From the NCBI GenBank assembly GCA_030590265.1, contig JAUUYW010000092.1:1-10341 (forward strand): a DNA stretch of 10,341 bases, given 5' to 3'. The notes under the pieces were generated by a model that worked only from the letters and a program-made list of their open reading frames with translations, did no database searches and had not been told where the DNA came from. The DNA comes from Candidatus Krumholzibacteriia bacterium. Lineage in GTDB: Bacteria; Krumholzibacteriota; Krumholzibacteriia; LZORAL124-64-63. The position numbers were made by a program, and so were the translations under genes. Positions 1 through 5,915 of this stretch are shown piece by piece; the stretch's first letter is position 1, and every line of letters begins with the position of its first letter.

Positions 1-1144
1 AGCCCAAACGAAAGAGGATCTTGGTGTAGTTGTTGACCAGTTGAAGATGGGCGGGGATGCGTTGCCAATTGGCAGTCAAGTCGGTGGCACTGTCCATGCG
101 GTATTGCCGACTGAACAAATCCATGGTTTTGGAAATGTTGGTGATGGGCTGGTGCTGTTGATCTGAGTCACCCTCTACAACCCGTTGCAGCAAACCTTCC
201 AGCGAAAGAGCAGAGGCACACCGGGCGGTGGCAGCAGGGACAATGGTGACCGCGAGGTAAAGGGGACGATTCAAAGTGCCCTTGGAGGCCTCGTTGCACA
301 GGTGTTCAAGCAAAATATTCCCCAACATGTACCCGTAGGGTTTGCGGTCCTCGTAAAAAGTTTGTTCAAGGATATCCAATTCATCCCGAGTCATGACGGC
401 CTCAAAGCCCTGGGTCGGGAGAGTCAAGTATTGTACGGCCAGGGGCTGCAAAGTCATCAGGGAAAGGTTGGCTACTGTGACATCTGGACGAATATCCCGT
501 CCAGCCTGAAGAGCCAGACATGGGAATGAGTCATTGTCTCCATTGGTAATAATGATGCCACCGGGATCGGCACTGACCAACATGTTGTATCCATAGTCAA
601 TCAGGGCCGGAGTAAAAAAACCCTTATCCAACATGGCCACAAGGTGTTGTTTGGCTTCTTCCTGACGGTCCAGACGAGTGGCTAGAACATAGAGCAGAGA
701 GTGGGGTTGTGGCCAGTTGGGAGCTGCTTTGACAGCCTTTAATCCATACCGATAACAGTCTTCCTGGGTGCCGAGCGGCTTCCCGTGACGCAAGGTCGTG
801 CCCATGGCAGCAACCAGGGCTTCGGGGCAATTGGGTGCAATGTCCAGGGCCTCGGTGATGTAGCTCTTCAGTTTCTCTGCGTCCTGTTCACCCCCGTAAA
901 AAAGAGCCTTGTAGATCATGATTTTGGCAAAGGCCGATTCGGGATGTTGCTGGGCATACTTCTTCCAATGGCTCGCCATTTCTAAATATTGATCTCGACT
1001 CAATCCGGTTTCCACCAGGGAGCGCACCTCTTCCGGCATTCCTTGCTCGAATGATGGACTTGAGGCCATGACTTGGGTTGTCCCGGACAAAACAGTCAGG
1101 ACCAAAAGAGTTGGCAATAATGTGGTTCGTATATAAGCGGTCAT
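1..1144 (-). CDS. Secreted TPR protein with DUF2723/TMEM260-like C-terminal region (3' end beyond window)
   Basis: I translated this frame by hand. It is open for 381 codons from an ATG at 1144-1142 to the left edge, where it is cut. A GAGG Shine-Dalgarno lies 7 nt before the ATG. Residues 1-27 look like a Sec signal peptide (basic start, hydrophobic core TLLPTLLVLTVLSG, cleavage near VMA|SS), so the product is probably periplasmic. Residues about 65-175 are helical and TPR-like, with recurring A/L/Y spacing and 'A(P)N' turns. Residues 184-230 contain DYGYNMLVS, TNGDNDSFP (200-208) and IRPDVTVANLSLM (218-230), followed later by NRPLYLAVTI. I recognise this from memory as the signature of the soluble C-terminal part of DUF2723 (TMEM260/PMT-like) glycosyltransferase-related proteins. 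The usual N-terminal multi-membrane glycosyltransferase part is absent. Molecular function is unknown. It lies 82 bp downstream of folP on the same strand. The frame is certain; the family link is moderately sure. Confidence 0.8.
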   Translation of the reverse strand, partial: MTAYIRTTLLPTLLVLTVLSGTTQVMASSPSFEQGMPEEVRSLVETGLSRDQYLEMASHWKKYAQQHPESAFAKIMIYKALFYGGEQDAEKLKSYITEALDIAPNCPEALVAAMGTTLRHGKPLGTQEDCYRYGLKAVKAAPNWPQPHSLLYVLATRLDRQEEAKQHLVAMLDKGFFTPALIDYGYNMLVSADPGGIIITNGDNDSFPCLALQAGRDIRPDVTVANLSLMTLQPLAVQYLTLPTQGFEAVMTRDELDILEQTFYEDRKPYGYMLGNILLEHLCNEASKGTLNRPLYLAVTIVPAATARCASALSLEGLLQRVVEGDSDQQHQPITNISKTMDLFSRQYRMDSATDLTANWQRIPAHLQLVNNYTKILFRLG

Positions 1145-1168
1145 TCTGTTGCCTCACTGATTAAGGGA

Positions 1169-1209
1169 ATAATACATACTATATCAGTAAAACGAACGAG
1201 GGTTCCCAA
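1169..1209 (-). promoter_or_regulatory. Possible weak promoter for the secreted TPR/DUF2723-like gene
   Basis: The 82-bp gap after folP is AT-rich in its middle. On the minus strand it has two -10-like hexamers, TATAGT (1183-1178) and TATTAT (1174-1169). A poor -35 candidate, TTGGGA (1209-1204), sits 20 bp from the first, which is too far for a good sigma70 promoter. A 6-bp inverted repeat, ACTGAT (1156-1161) and ATCAGT (1183-1188), flanks the -10 region and ends just upstream of the ribosome binding site. Seven T residues follow the folP stop without a clear hairpin. The downstream gene could have its own promoter or simply be read through from folP. Confidence 0.25.
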
Positions 1210-1226
1210 ACGTTGAGGAAAAAAAT

Positions 1227-2042
1227 CTACCGGGAGGAAATGGCCGTGAGAACATCGAGGTATTGAATGGAGGCGCCAACATCATGCACGCGCACCAGGC
1301 AGGCCCCACCAAAATAAGCGGCGGACAAGGCTGCCAGACTTCCGGGAAGTCGGTCGTCCACCGCTGCACCTGTCAGTTGGGAAATAAAACTTTTGCGACT
1401 GGCACCCAATAAAAGAGGGCGGCCGGAACTTACGGTTTCAAGGTGCCTCAACAACTGCAAATTGTGCTGCAGGGTTTTGCCAAAACCAATCCCCGCATCC
1501 ACCATCAAACAGTCATTGCTGATTCCCGCTGCCAGGGCTTCATCGCAACGACCTGCCAACCATTCAGCCACCTCGGTCACAACATTTTCATATGCCGGCT
1601 TGGCCTGCATTGTGGTGGGCGTGCCTTGCATGTGCATCAGGATCAATCCACATCCGGCATCGGCGGCCAATTCCAACATCCGTGGATCGCGGCCACCGTT
1701 GATGTCGTTGATGGCATCGGCTCCTGCGGCCAGGGCGGCGCGGGCGGTTTCCGGACGAACCGTGTCTACGGTGAGGGGACTATCAAACCTGGAATGGATG
1801 GCTTCCATAACAGGCAACAACCGCTGGCATTCTTCATTGGCGGTGATGGTTTCTGCACCAGGGCGCGAAGACTCCGCCCCCAAATCCAAAACATCGGCAC
1901 CGGCTTCGATCATGTGGGCAGCCTGGCTCAAGGCGTCGTCATTATTGAGATGACGACCACCATCATAAAAACTATCCGGAGTGAGGTTGAGGATACCCAT
2001 GACTAGCGGGCGTGAGGTGGGAGTCAGAGTCAAGCGCCCCAT
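1227..2042 (-). CDS. folP: Dihydropteroate synthase
   Basis: FolP condenses 6-hydroxymethyl-7,8-dihydropterin pyrophosphate with p-aminobenzoate in cytosolic folate synthesis; it is the sulfonamide target. From the ATG at 2042 the protein is 271 residues. It has the family motifs in order: MGILNLTPDSF near residue 15, DLGAESSRPGAE, LTVDTVRPE, NDINGG, LMHMQGTP, DAGIGFGKT, LLLGASRKSFI and VRVHDVG at the C-terminal end, so all substrate-binding blocks are present. I chose the ATG because it leaves 14 residues before the conserved VMGILN strand, about as in E. coli FolP. A longer in-frame version starts at a TTG at 2105, overlapping the ftsH stop as TTGA. Its extra 21 residues (KGPPEGPF region) are encoded by a terminator-like hairpin and resemble no family sequence I know. 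The ATG has only a weak GGA before it. The gene follows ftsH, a common arrangement. Confidence 0.95.
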   Translation of the reverse strand: MGRLTLTPTSRPLVMGILNLTPDSFYDGGRHLNNDDALSQAAHMIEAGADVLDLGAESSRPGAETITANEECQRLLPVMEAIHSRFDSPLTVDTVRPETARAALAAGADAINDINGGRDPRMLELAADAGCGLILMHMQGTPTTMQAKPAYENVVTEVAEWLAGRCDEALAAGISNDCLMVDAGIGFGKTLQHNLQLLRHLETVSSGRPLLLGASRKSFISQLTGAAVDDRLPGSLAALSAAYFGGACLVRVHDVGASIQYLDVLTAISSR

Positions 2043-2058
2043 ATTCCAGGCGGGTGCG

Positions 2059-2084
2059 AAAAAGGGCCCCTCGGGGGGCCCTTT
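2059..2084 (-). terminator. Terminator-like hairpin between ftsH and folP
   Basis: On the minus strand AAAGGGCCCC (2084-2075) and GGGGCCCTTT (2070-2061) form a perfect 10-bp GC-rich stem with a CCGA tetraloop. The 3' side runs into five T residues (2063-2059). It begins 17 nt after the ftsH stop and ends 16 nt before the likely folP ATG. This is the shape of an intrinsic terminator for ftsH or an attenuator limiting folP. The plus strand has only three T residues after the stem, so the structure looks directional. Efficiency cannot be judged from sequence. Confidence 0.7.
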
Positions 2085-2101
2085 GGTTTCGGTCTGCGAG
2101 G

Positions 2102-4183
2102 TCAACTTTCCCCCCGGGGGGAACTCTTGCCCGGATCGTCCGGATCGTTCGGGTCATCCGGGTCATCCGGACTTTCGGAACTGTCTGGACGATCACCAGC
2201 CGATTGATCTGCTTCGTCCTGGATGTCATCATCATCACCCGTGGAATGATCAATGTCCAATTTAGGGGCAGGCAATTCTTCACCCTTCATCAGCATGAGG
2301 AACTCTTCGGCATCGATAGTCTCACGTTCAAGCAGGGCTGCCGTCAGAACTTCAACCAACTCGCGATCTTCTGCCAGGATTTTGCGGGCCCGATCCAGCT
2401 GCTCATCAACGATGCGATGAATCTCGGCGTCGATTCTCTCCATGGTTTTTTGACTGGTGGAGCTGCTGCGACCGAAATCGCGACCCAGGAAAACCTGCCC
2501 ACCGCCTTCTTCAAAGGAGATGGGACCCATTAGTTTACTCATACCCAGGCGTGTGACCATGGAACGGGCAATGCTGGTGACGGTGCGGATATCCGAATAG
2601 GCACCTGAGCCGATTTTGCCCAGGAAAATTTCTTCGGCAACCCGGCCACCCAACGAAACACAAATGCGATCCAGCAGCATTTGCTCGTCCTGTGTGTACT
2701 GGTCTTCCTTGGGCAGGGTGAAGGTCAAACCCAGGGCCTGGCCGCGGGGGATGATGGTCACCTTGTGCACCGGATCGGACTCTTCGCAACGGAATGCCAC
2801 CACCGCATGACCTGCTTCGTGGTAGGCGGTTTCCCGTTTGACTTTTTCAGTGAAGACGCGGCTGCGGCGTTCGGGGCCGAGCATTACTTTTTCCTTGGCG
2901 TCTTCAAAGTCAAGCATGGTGACAGTGTCGTGGTCCTTGCGTGCCGCCAACAGGGCAGCTTCATTGACGAGATTCTCCAGATCGGCTCCAGCCATACCTG
3001 GAGTACCTTTGGCGATGGTCTTCGCCGAGACTTCCTCATGGATGCGAACTTTTTTCATGTGCACTTTGAGGATGGCTTCGCGACCCACCATGTCAGGCAT
3101 ATCAACGACGATCTGACGATCAAAACGACCGGGCCGCAATAGAGCCGGATCCAAAACATCGGGTCGGTTGGTGGCCGCCACCAGGATCACGCCTTCGTTG
3201 CTTTCAAAACCATCCATTTCCACCAGAAGCTGGTTCAAGGTCTGCTCACGTTCATCGTGACCACCACCCAGCCCGGCGCCACGATGACGGCCAACAGCAT
3301 CGATCTCATCAATAAAGATGATGCACGGGGCGTTCTTTTTGCCCTGGTCAAACAAATCGCGCACACGGCTGGCTCCCACACCAACAAACATCTCCACAAA
3401 ATCGGAGCCACTCATGCTGAAGAATGGAACACCGGCTTCTCCTGCCACGGCGCGACCAAGAAGGGTTTTACCCGTTCCCGGTGCACCCACCAGCAGAGCA
3501 CCTTTGGGAATGCGGCCGCCAAGACGCTGGAACTTCTGGGGTGAGCGCAAAAAGTCGATGATCTCCTGCAACTCGTATTTGGCCTCGTCGCAACCGGCCA
3601 CATCCTCGAAGGTGACTTCGGGTTCGTCCATATTGAACATCTTGGCCTTGCTCTTGCCGAAGCTGAAAGCCTTGTTGCCGCCGCCCTGCATTTGGCGCAG
3701 AAAGAACAGCCAAAGCAGCAAAATCAAAAGGAAGGGCAGATAGTACATGAGAAAGTGCGCCCACCAATTGGTCTTGGCGCGTTCGCCGGTCAGCACCACG
3801 CCCGGGTTGCTGTCCATGATCAGCTGGGACAGTCCGGGTTCGTCGCTCCACAGACGAGTGTAGAAGCGATCCACAACCTGCTCGGTGCCGTCCTTGACTA
3901 TAAGAGTAGTCTTCTCGTTCAATTCGCCGTTGAGGTCCAGGTTGGTTTTGGTCACGGTGCGGATATTGCCCAGGGTCACTTGTTCCAGGAAGACATTCTG
4001 GGTCAGTTCGTGCACAGCTTGATGGGTGCCGCTGATGGTGCTGTAGACCAAAAAGACGACCAACAGAATGAGCACCCAGAAACCTGCGGTTTTGCCCGGA
4101 ATCTGGCTGAAGTTGGGACCTTTTTGAGGCTGCTTGTTCTGCTTATTCGGAGTGTTCTTCTTGCGTGGCTGCTTGGAGCTCAT
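2102..4183 (-). CDS. ftsH: ATP-dependent zinc metalloprotease FtsH
   Basis: FtsH is a membrane-anchored AAA+ protease that extracts and degrades membrane and short-lived cytosolic proteins as a hexamer. The 693-residue product has a basic, Lys/Gln-rich cytosolic N-terminus, TM1 about 34-50, a periplasmic domain about 51-138 and TM2 about 139-162. Then come Walker A GAPGTGKT (233-240), pore-loop aromatic F266 in MFVG, Walker B CIIFIDEID (287-295), the second region of homology ATNRPD...RPGRFDR (338-355) and the zinc site HEAGH (455-459), with D531 as likely third ligand. All catalytic residues are present. The final roughly 50 residues are a very acidic, proline-rich tail with DDP/NDP repeats and no visible domain. 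The ATG at 4183 lies 50 bp after tilS; a modest AAGGG precedes it at a long spacing. tilS-ftsH-folP order fits many bacterial genomes. Confidence 0.98.
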   Translation of the reverse strand: MSSKQPRKKNTPNKQNKQPQKGPNFSQIPGKTAGFWVLILLVVFLVYSTISGTHQAVHELTQNVFLEQVTLGNIRTVTKTNLDLNGELNEKTTLIVKDGTEQVVDRFYTRLWSDEPGLSQLIMDSNPGVVLTGERAKTNWWAHFLMYYLPFLLILLLWLFFLRQMQGGGNKAFSFGKSKAKMFNMDEPEVTFEDVAGCDEAKYELQEIIDFLRSPQKFQRLGGRIPKGALLVGAPGTGKTLLGRAVAGEAGVPFFSMSGSDFVEMFVGVGASRVRDLFDQGKKNAPCIIFIDEIDAVGRHRGAGLGGGHDEREQTLNQLLVEMDGFESNEGVILVAATNRPDVLDPALLRPGRFDRQIVVDMPDMVGREAILKVHMKKVRIHEEVSAKTIAKGTPGMAGADLENLVNEAALLAARKDHDTVTMLDFEDAKEKVMLGPERRSRVFTEKVKRETAYHEAGHAVVAFRCEESDPVHKVTIIPRGQALGLTFTLPKEDQYTQDEQMLLDRICVSLGGRVAEEIFLGKIGSGAYSDIRTVTSIARSMVTRLGMSKLMGPISFEEGGGQVFLGRDFGRSSSTSQKTMERIDAEIHRIVDEQLDRARKILAEDRELVEVLTAALLERETIDAEEFLMLMKGEELPAPKLDIDHSTGDDDDIQDEADQSAGDRPDSSESPDDPDDPNDPDDPGKSSPRGES
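2108..2123. repeat. 16-bp perfect GC palindrome at the 3' end of ftsH
   Basis: TTCCCCCCGGGGGGAA reads identically on both strands with no spacer. It encodes the SPRGE stretch at the FtsH C-terminus and ends 3 bp upstream of the ftsH stop codon. Its purine half (GGGGGGAA) lies directly upstream of the alternative TTG start of folP and could act as a poor, structure-hidden ribosome binding site. No function is established. Confidence 0.6.
2131..2175 (-). repeat. 9-bp tandem repeat coding the acidic DDP tail of FtsH
   Basis: Four to five 9-bp units, read on the plus strand as CCGGATCGT, CCGGATCGT, TCGGGTCAT, CCGGGTCAT and a degenerate CCGGACTTT, encode DDP/NDP triplets near the FtsH C-terminus. 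The unit is a multiple of three, so copy-number change would keep the frame and alter only tail length. Confidence 0.75.
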
Positions 4184-4233
4184 TCGCTGGGTATCCCTTT
4201 TGTTTTCAAATGACCGGTTGTTTTGATGATCGA

Positions 4234-5706
4234 TTAATCGTTGCCTGTATTGCTGCCTGTATTGCTGTTTGTATCGCTACTCTGGCTGATAGCTGCCCGA
4301 AGAGCAACAGTGATGGTAACGGCGGAATGCCCGGGTTGCAACAATCGGGTGCGTTCGGCACGGGCCAAACCCACTGTCCAGAGGATCCCCGTGTCGTCTT
4401 CAACCACCAGCACGCCGCTGCGTTCGGAAGAGGGCAATCGTTGTTCCCGGAAAAGATCGCTCAGCTTTCGGCTTCCGTCCAGCCCAAAAGGTTGCATTCG
4501 ATCGCCCTGACGCCAGTTCCGTACCCTCAGATTGCCATTGAGGACGTTTGAGGGGCAGGTCAGGTTCCAGGATTCCCTTCCGGAAGGGCATCCGTGGCCT
4601 TCAGACCGGCCGAATGAAACAGGATCATCAGGACCCTTGACACTGGCCACCAAAATACGAAAATCGCCGGCATTTCGCATCGGTGGGGTTGAACAACCGG
4701 ATATTTCTGCGCTCAGAAGGTTGAAATCCCTTTTCAAACGACAGTTTCCGGGCAGATCCAGAGTGGTTCCACTGGTACCTTCCCGCAGCCAGGCCAAAAT
4801 ATTCATCAGATGAACCGATTCAATTCTGGCCGGTTCGATGAGGTTATTCCCGGTCAACCAAAGACGAAGGAGGCGGGCCGCCATAGCCGGATGCAATTCA
4901 AGCAATTGGTCCAGTGGCAGGACGTTTTTTTCCGATTGACCACCAGCCAGGGCTGAAAGGGCTTGTTGAGCAGATTGTTCCAGAAAATCGAGGTCACTTT
5001 CCCATAGCCCTGCCAGGCGGGCTGGGGTGGCGGCAGCACCGTCGCCAAAGATGGATCGGATCACGGGCAGGAGCTCCCGACGAAGGCGGCTGCGGGTGTT
5101 GTCCCCATCAAGATTGCTGGGGTCTGTGCGCCAGGGTTGGTTGTTCTTTTCCAGCCAGGCCAAAATCTCCTGGCGGGACAAATGCAGCAGGGGATGAATG
5201 ACCGAACCTGCTACGGGGCGAATGCCGGCCATGCCGTCAGGTCCGGTGCCCCGGAAGAGGCGCATGACCACGGTTTCCACCTGGTCGTCGAGATGGTGGC
5301 CGGTGGCCGTGCAGTGCAAATTGTCATTTTCAGCCAGGATATTGCGGAAAAAATCGTGCCGCAGGATGCGAGCTGCTTCTTCGATGCCGGCACCACGGCT
5401 GCGGGCCAAAGGACGCGGGTCTTCATCCTTAACGATGAATTTGATGGACAATTGTTCGCACAAATCCGCGCAGAATTGGGCATCGGCATCGGCTTGACTG
5501 CCCCGCAGACGGTGGTTGAGATGAGCGGCTGCCAGGGGGCGATTTCGTTGATCAGCCCAAATTTTTGCCATCCGCAGCAGGGCGACTGAATCCGGTCCAC
5601 CGGAAAGAGCAACCAGCAGTCCTGGCTCAGATACACCAGGGCAAGCCTGAAAAGTCAGCTCATCAAACCGACAGAGAATCTGTTTTGTGGTGGGTGATCT
5701 GGACAG
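4234..5706 (-). CDS. tilS: tRNA(Ile2) lysidine synthetase TilS
   Basis: TilS uses ATP and lysine to convert C34 of tRNA-Ile2(CAU) to lysidine, so that it reads AUA and is charged with isoleucine. From a CTG start at 5706 the protein is 490 residues. It has the PP-loop SGGPDS (35-40), HLNHRLRG (62-69), GHHLDDQVET (136-145), a following RLFRGTGPDGMAGI block, and the WRTDPSNLD...TRSRLRRELLP block near 192-214. A C-terminal domain carries NWRQGDRMQPFGLDGSRKLS. All family blocks are present. Between the tRNA and the PP-loop the frame has no ATG, GTG or TTG; the next ATG is M46, beyond the PP-loop. A GTG at 5772 lies inside the tRNA T-arm region. CTG at 5706 has GGAGG 6 nt upstream and gives a normal N-terminal length, so I prefer it. 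The C-terminus ends in a short Asn/Thr/Gly/Ser repeat. The start is uncertain; the identity is not. Confidence 0.95.
   Translation of the reverse strand: MSRSPTTKQILCRFDELTFQACPGVSEPGLLVALSGGPDSVALLRMAKIWADQRNRPLAAAHLNHRLRGSQADADAQFCADLCEQLSIKFIVKDEDPRPLARSRGAGIEEAARILRHDFFRNILAENDNLHCTATGHHLDDQVETVVMRLFRGTGPDGMAGIRPVAGSVIHPLLHLSRQEILAWLEKNNQPWRTDPSNLDGDNTRSRLRRELLPVIRSIFGDGAAATPARLAGLWESDLDFLEQSAQQALSALAGGQSEKNVLPLDQLLELHPAMAARLLRLWLTGNNLIEPARIESVHLMNILAWLREGTSGTTLDLPGNCRLKRDFNLLSAEISGCSTPPMRNAGDFRILVASVKGPDDPVSFGRSEGHGCPSGRESWNLTCPSNVLNGNLRVRNWRQGDRMQPFGLDGSRKLSDLFREQRLPSSERSGVLVVEDDTGILWTVGLARAERTRLLQPGHSAVTITVALRAAISQSSDTNSNTGSNTGND
4240..4275 (-). repeat. Three 12-bp tandem repeats at the 3' end of tilS
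   Basis: Read on the plus strand, GTTGCCTGTATT, GCTGCCTGTATT and GCTGTTTGTATC are three imperfect 12-bp copies. On the coding strand they give the polar tail (NTNSNTGSNTGN-type) of TilS, after its recognisable C-terminal domain. A 10-bp palindrome CGATTAATCG (4231-4240) includes the stop codon. The tail is probably unstructured and dispensable, which is inference. Confidence 0.7.
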
Positions 5707-5712
5707 GGAGTG

Positions 5713-5729
5713 CCTCCAAAGGCTGGAGG
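5713..5729 (-). promoter_or_regulatory. Hairpin that would sequester the tilS ribosome binding site
   Basis: On the minus strand CCTCCA (5729-5724) pairs perfectly with TGGAGG (5718-5713) across a 5-nt loop. The 3' arm contains GGAGG, the only good Shine-Dalgarno upstream of tilS, set 6 nt before the CTG at 5706. Folding would hide the ribosome binding site, so opening the hairpin could control initiation. No riboswitch family is recognisable. Confidence 0.5.
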
Positions 5730-5739
5730 GTAAAAAAAT

Positions 5740-5816
5740 TGGTAGCGGCTCAGGGATTTGAACCCCAGACACTCGGATTATGATTCCGATGCTCTAACCA
5801 ACTGAGCTAAGCCGCC
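5740..5816 (-). tRNA. tRNA-Met(CAU), elongator type, with encoded CCA
   Basis: The minus strand folds as a full cloverleaf. Acceptor 5' strand GGCGGCT pairs with AGCCGCT, with G1-U72 as a wobble. The D-arm is GCTC...GAGC, the anticodon stem TCGGA/TCCGA, the loop ATCATAA and the variable region GTGTC. The T-arm is TGGGG-TTCAAAT-CCCTG with wobble outer pairs, followed by discriminator A and encoded CCA (5742-5740). The anticodon CAT is at 5782-5780. It is not an initiator: it lacks the 1-72 C-A mismatch and the three G-C pairs at the base of the anticodon stem. CAU could also be tRNA-Ile2, the TilS substrate. The G1-U72 acceptor with GGCGG/CCGCU resembles elongator tRNA-Met as I recall it in Bacillus, and the C4-G69/C5-G68 pairs that E. 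coli TilS favours are absent. tRNA-Met is therefore the better call. It sits 33 bp upstream of the tilS CTG on the same strand. Confidence 0.93.
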
Positions 5817-5860
5817 ACCATTATTTTTTTTAGACCCGGTTTTTCCGGACAGGCAAGCAA

Positions 5861-5887
5861 TTTATACTATCAGCCCTTCCTTGTCAA
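5861..5887 (-). promoter_or_regulatory. Sigma70-type promoter for the tRNA and probably tilS
   Basis: On the minus strand a perfect -35 TTGACA (5887-5882) is followed after 15 bp by TATAAA (5866-5861). TAAATT two bases on would give a 17-bp spacer. Transcription would start near 5854, about 38 nt before the tRNA. No other convincing promoter precedes tilS, so the tRNA and tilS are probably co-transcribed. Confidence 0.65.
5863..5868 (+). promoter_or_regulatory. Possible -10 element for the ilvC operon
   Basis: TATACT on the plus strand overlaps the minus-strand -10 TATAAA within the same TTTATACTAT core. The matching -35 position (5840-5845, TTTTTC) is weak. A start near 5875 would give a leader of about 40 nt containing a small GGCC-TGA-GGCC stem (5891-5901). 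This is the only promoter-like sequence ahead of the rightward genes. Confidence 0.35.
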
Positions 5888-5915
5888 GAAGGCCTGAGGC
5901 CCGTATTCTCCGTCT

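Noticed and set aside
185..1157. Several short frames on both strands at the left end
   Set aside because: The continuous 381-codon minus-strand frame with signal peptide and conserved motifs explains this region; the short frames are its shadows.
1393..2006. Two plus-strand frames of about 186 codons opposite folP
   Set aside because: folP is unambiguous on the other strand; both frames give low-complexity, domain-free translations and lack a convincing ribosome binding site.
5770..5772. GTG at 5772 as the tilS start
   Set aside because: It lies inside the mature tRNA, the added residues merely translate the tRNA 3' half, and the CTG at 5706 has a well-placed GGAGG.
5740..5816. Calling the tRNA tRNA-Ile2(CAU), the TilS substrate
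   Set aside because: Attractive next to tilS, but the G1-U72 acceptor with GGCGG/CCGCU fits elongator tRNA-Met better and the C4-G69/C5-G68 pairs preferred by E. coli TilS are absent. Determinants differ between phyla, so this is kept as the alternative.
5836..5848. CCGG-TTTTT-CCGG hairpin as a terminator between the divergent units
   Set aside because: The stem is only 4 bp and no T run follows it on either strand.
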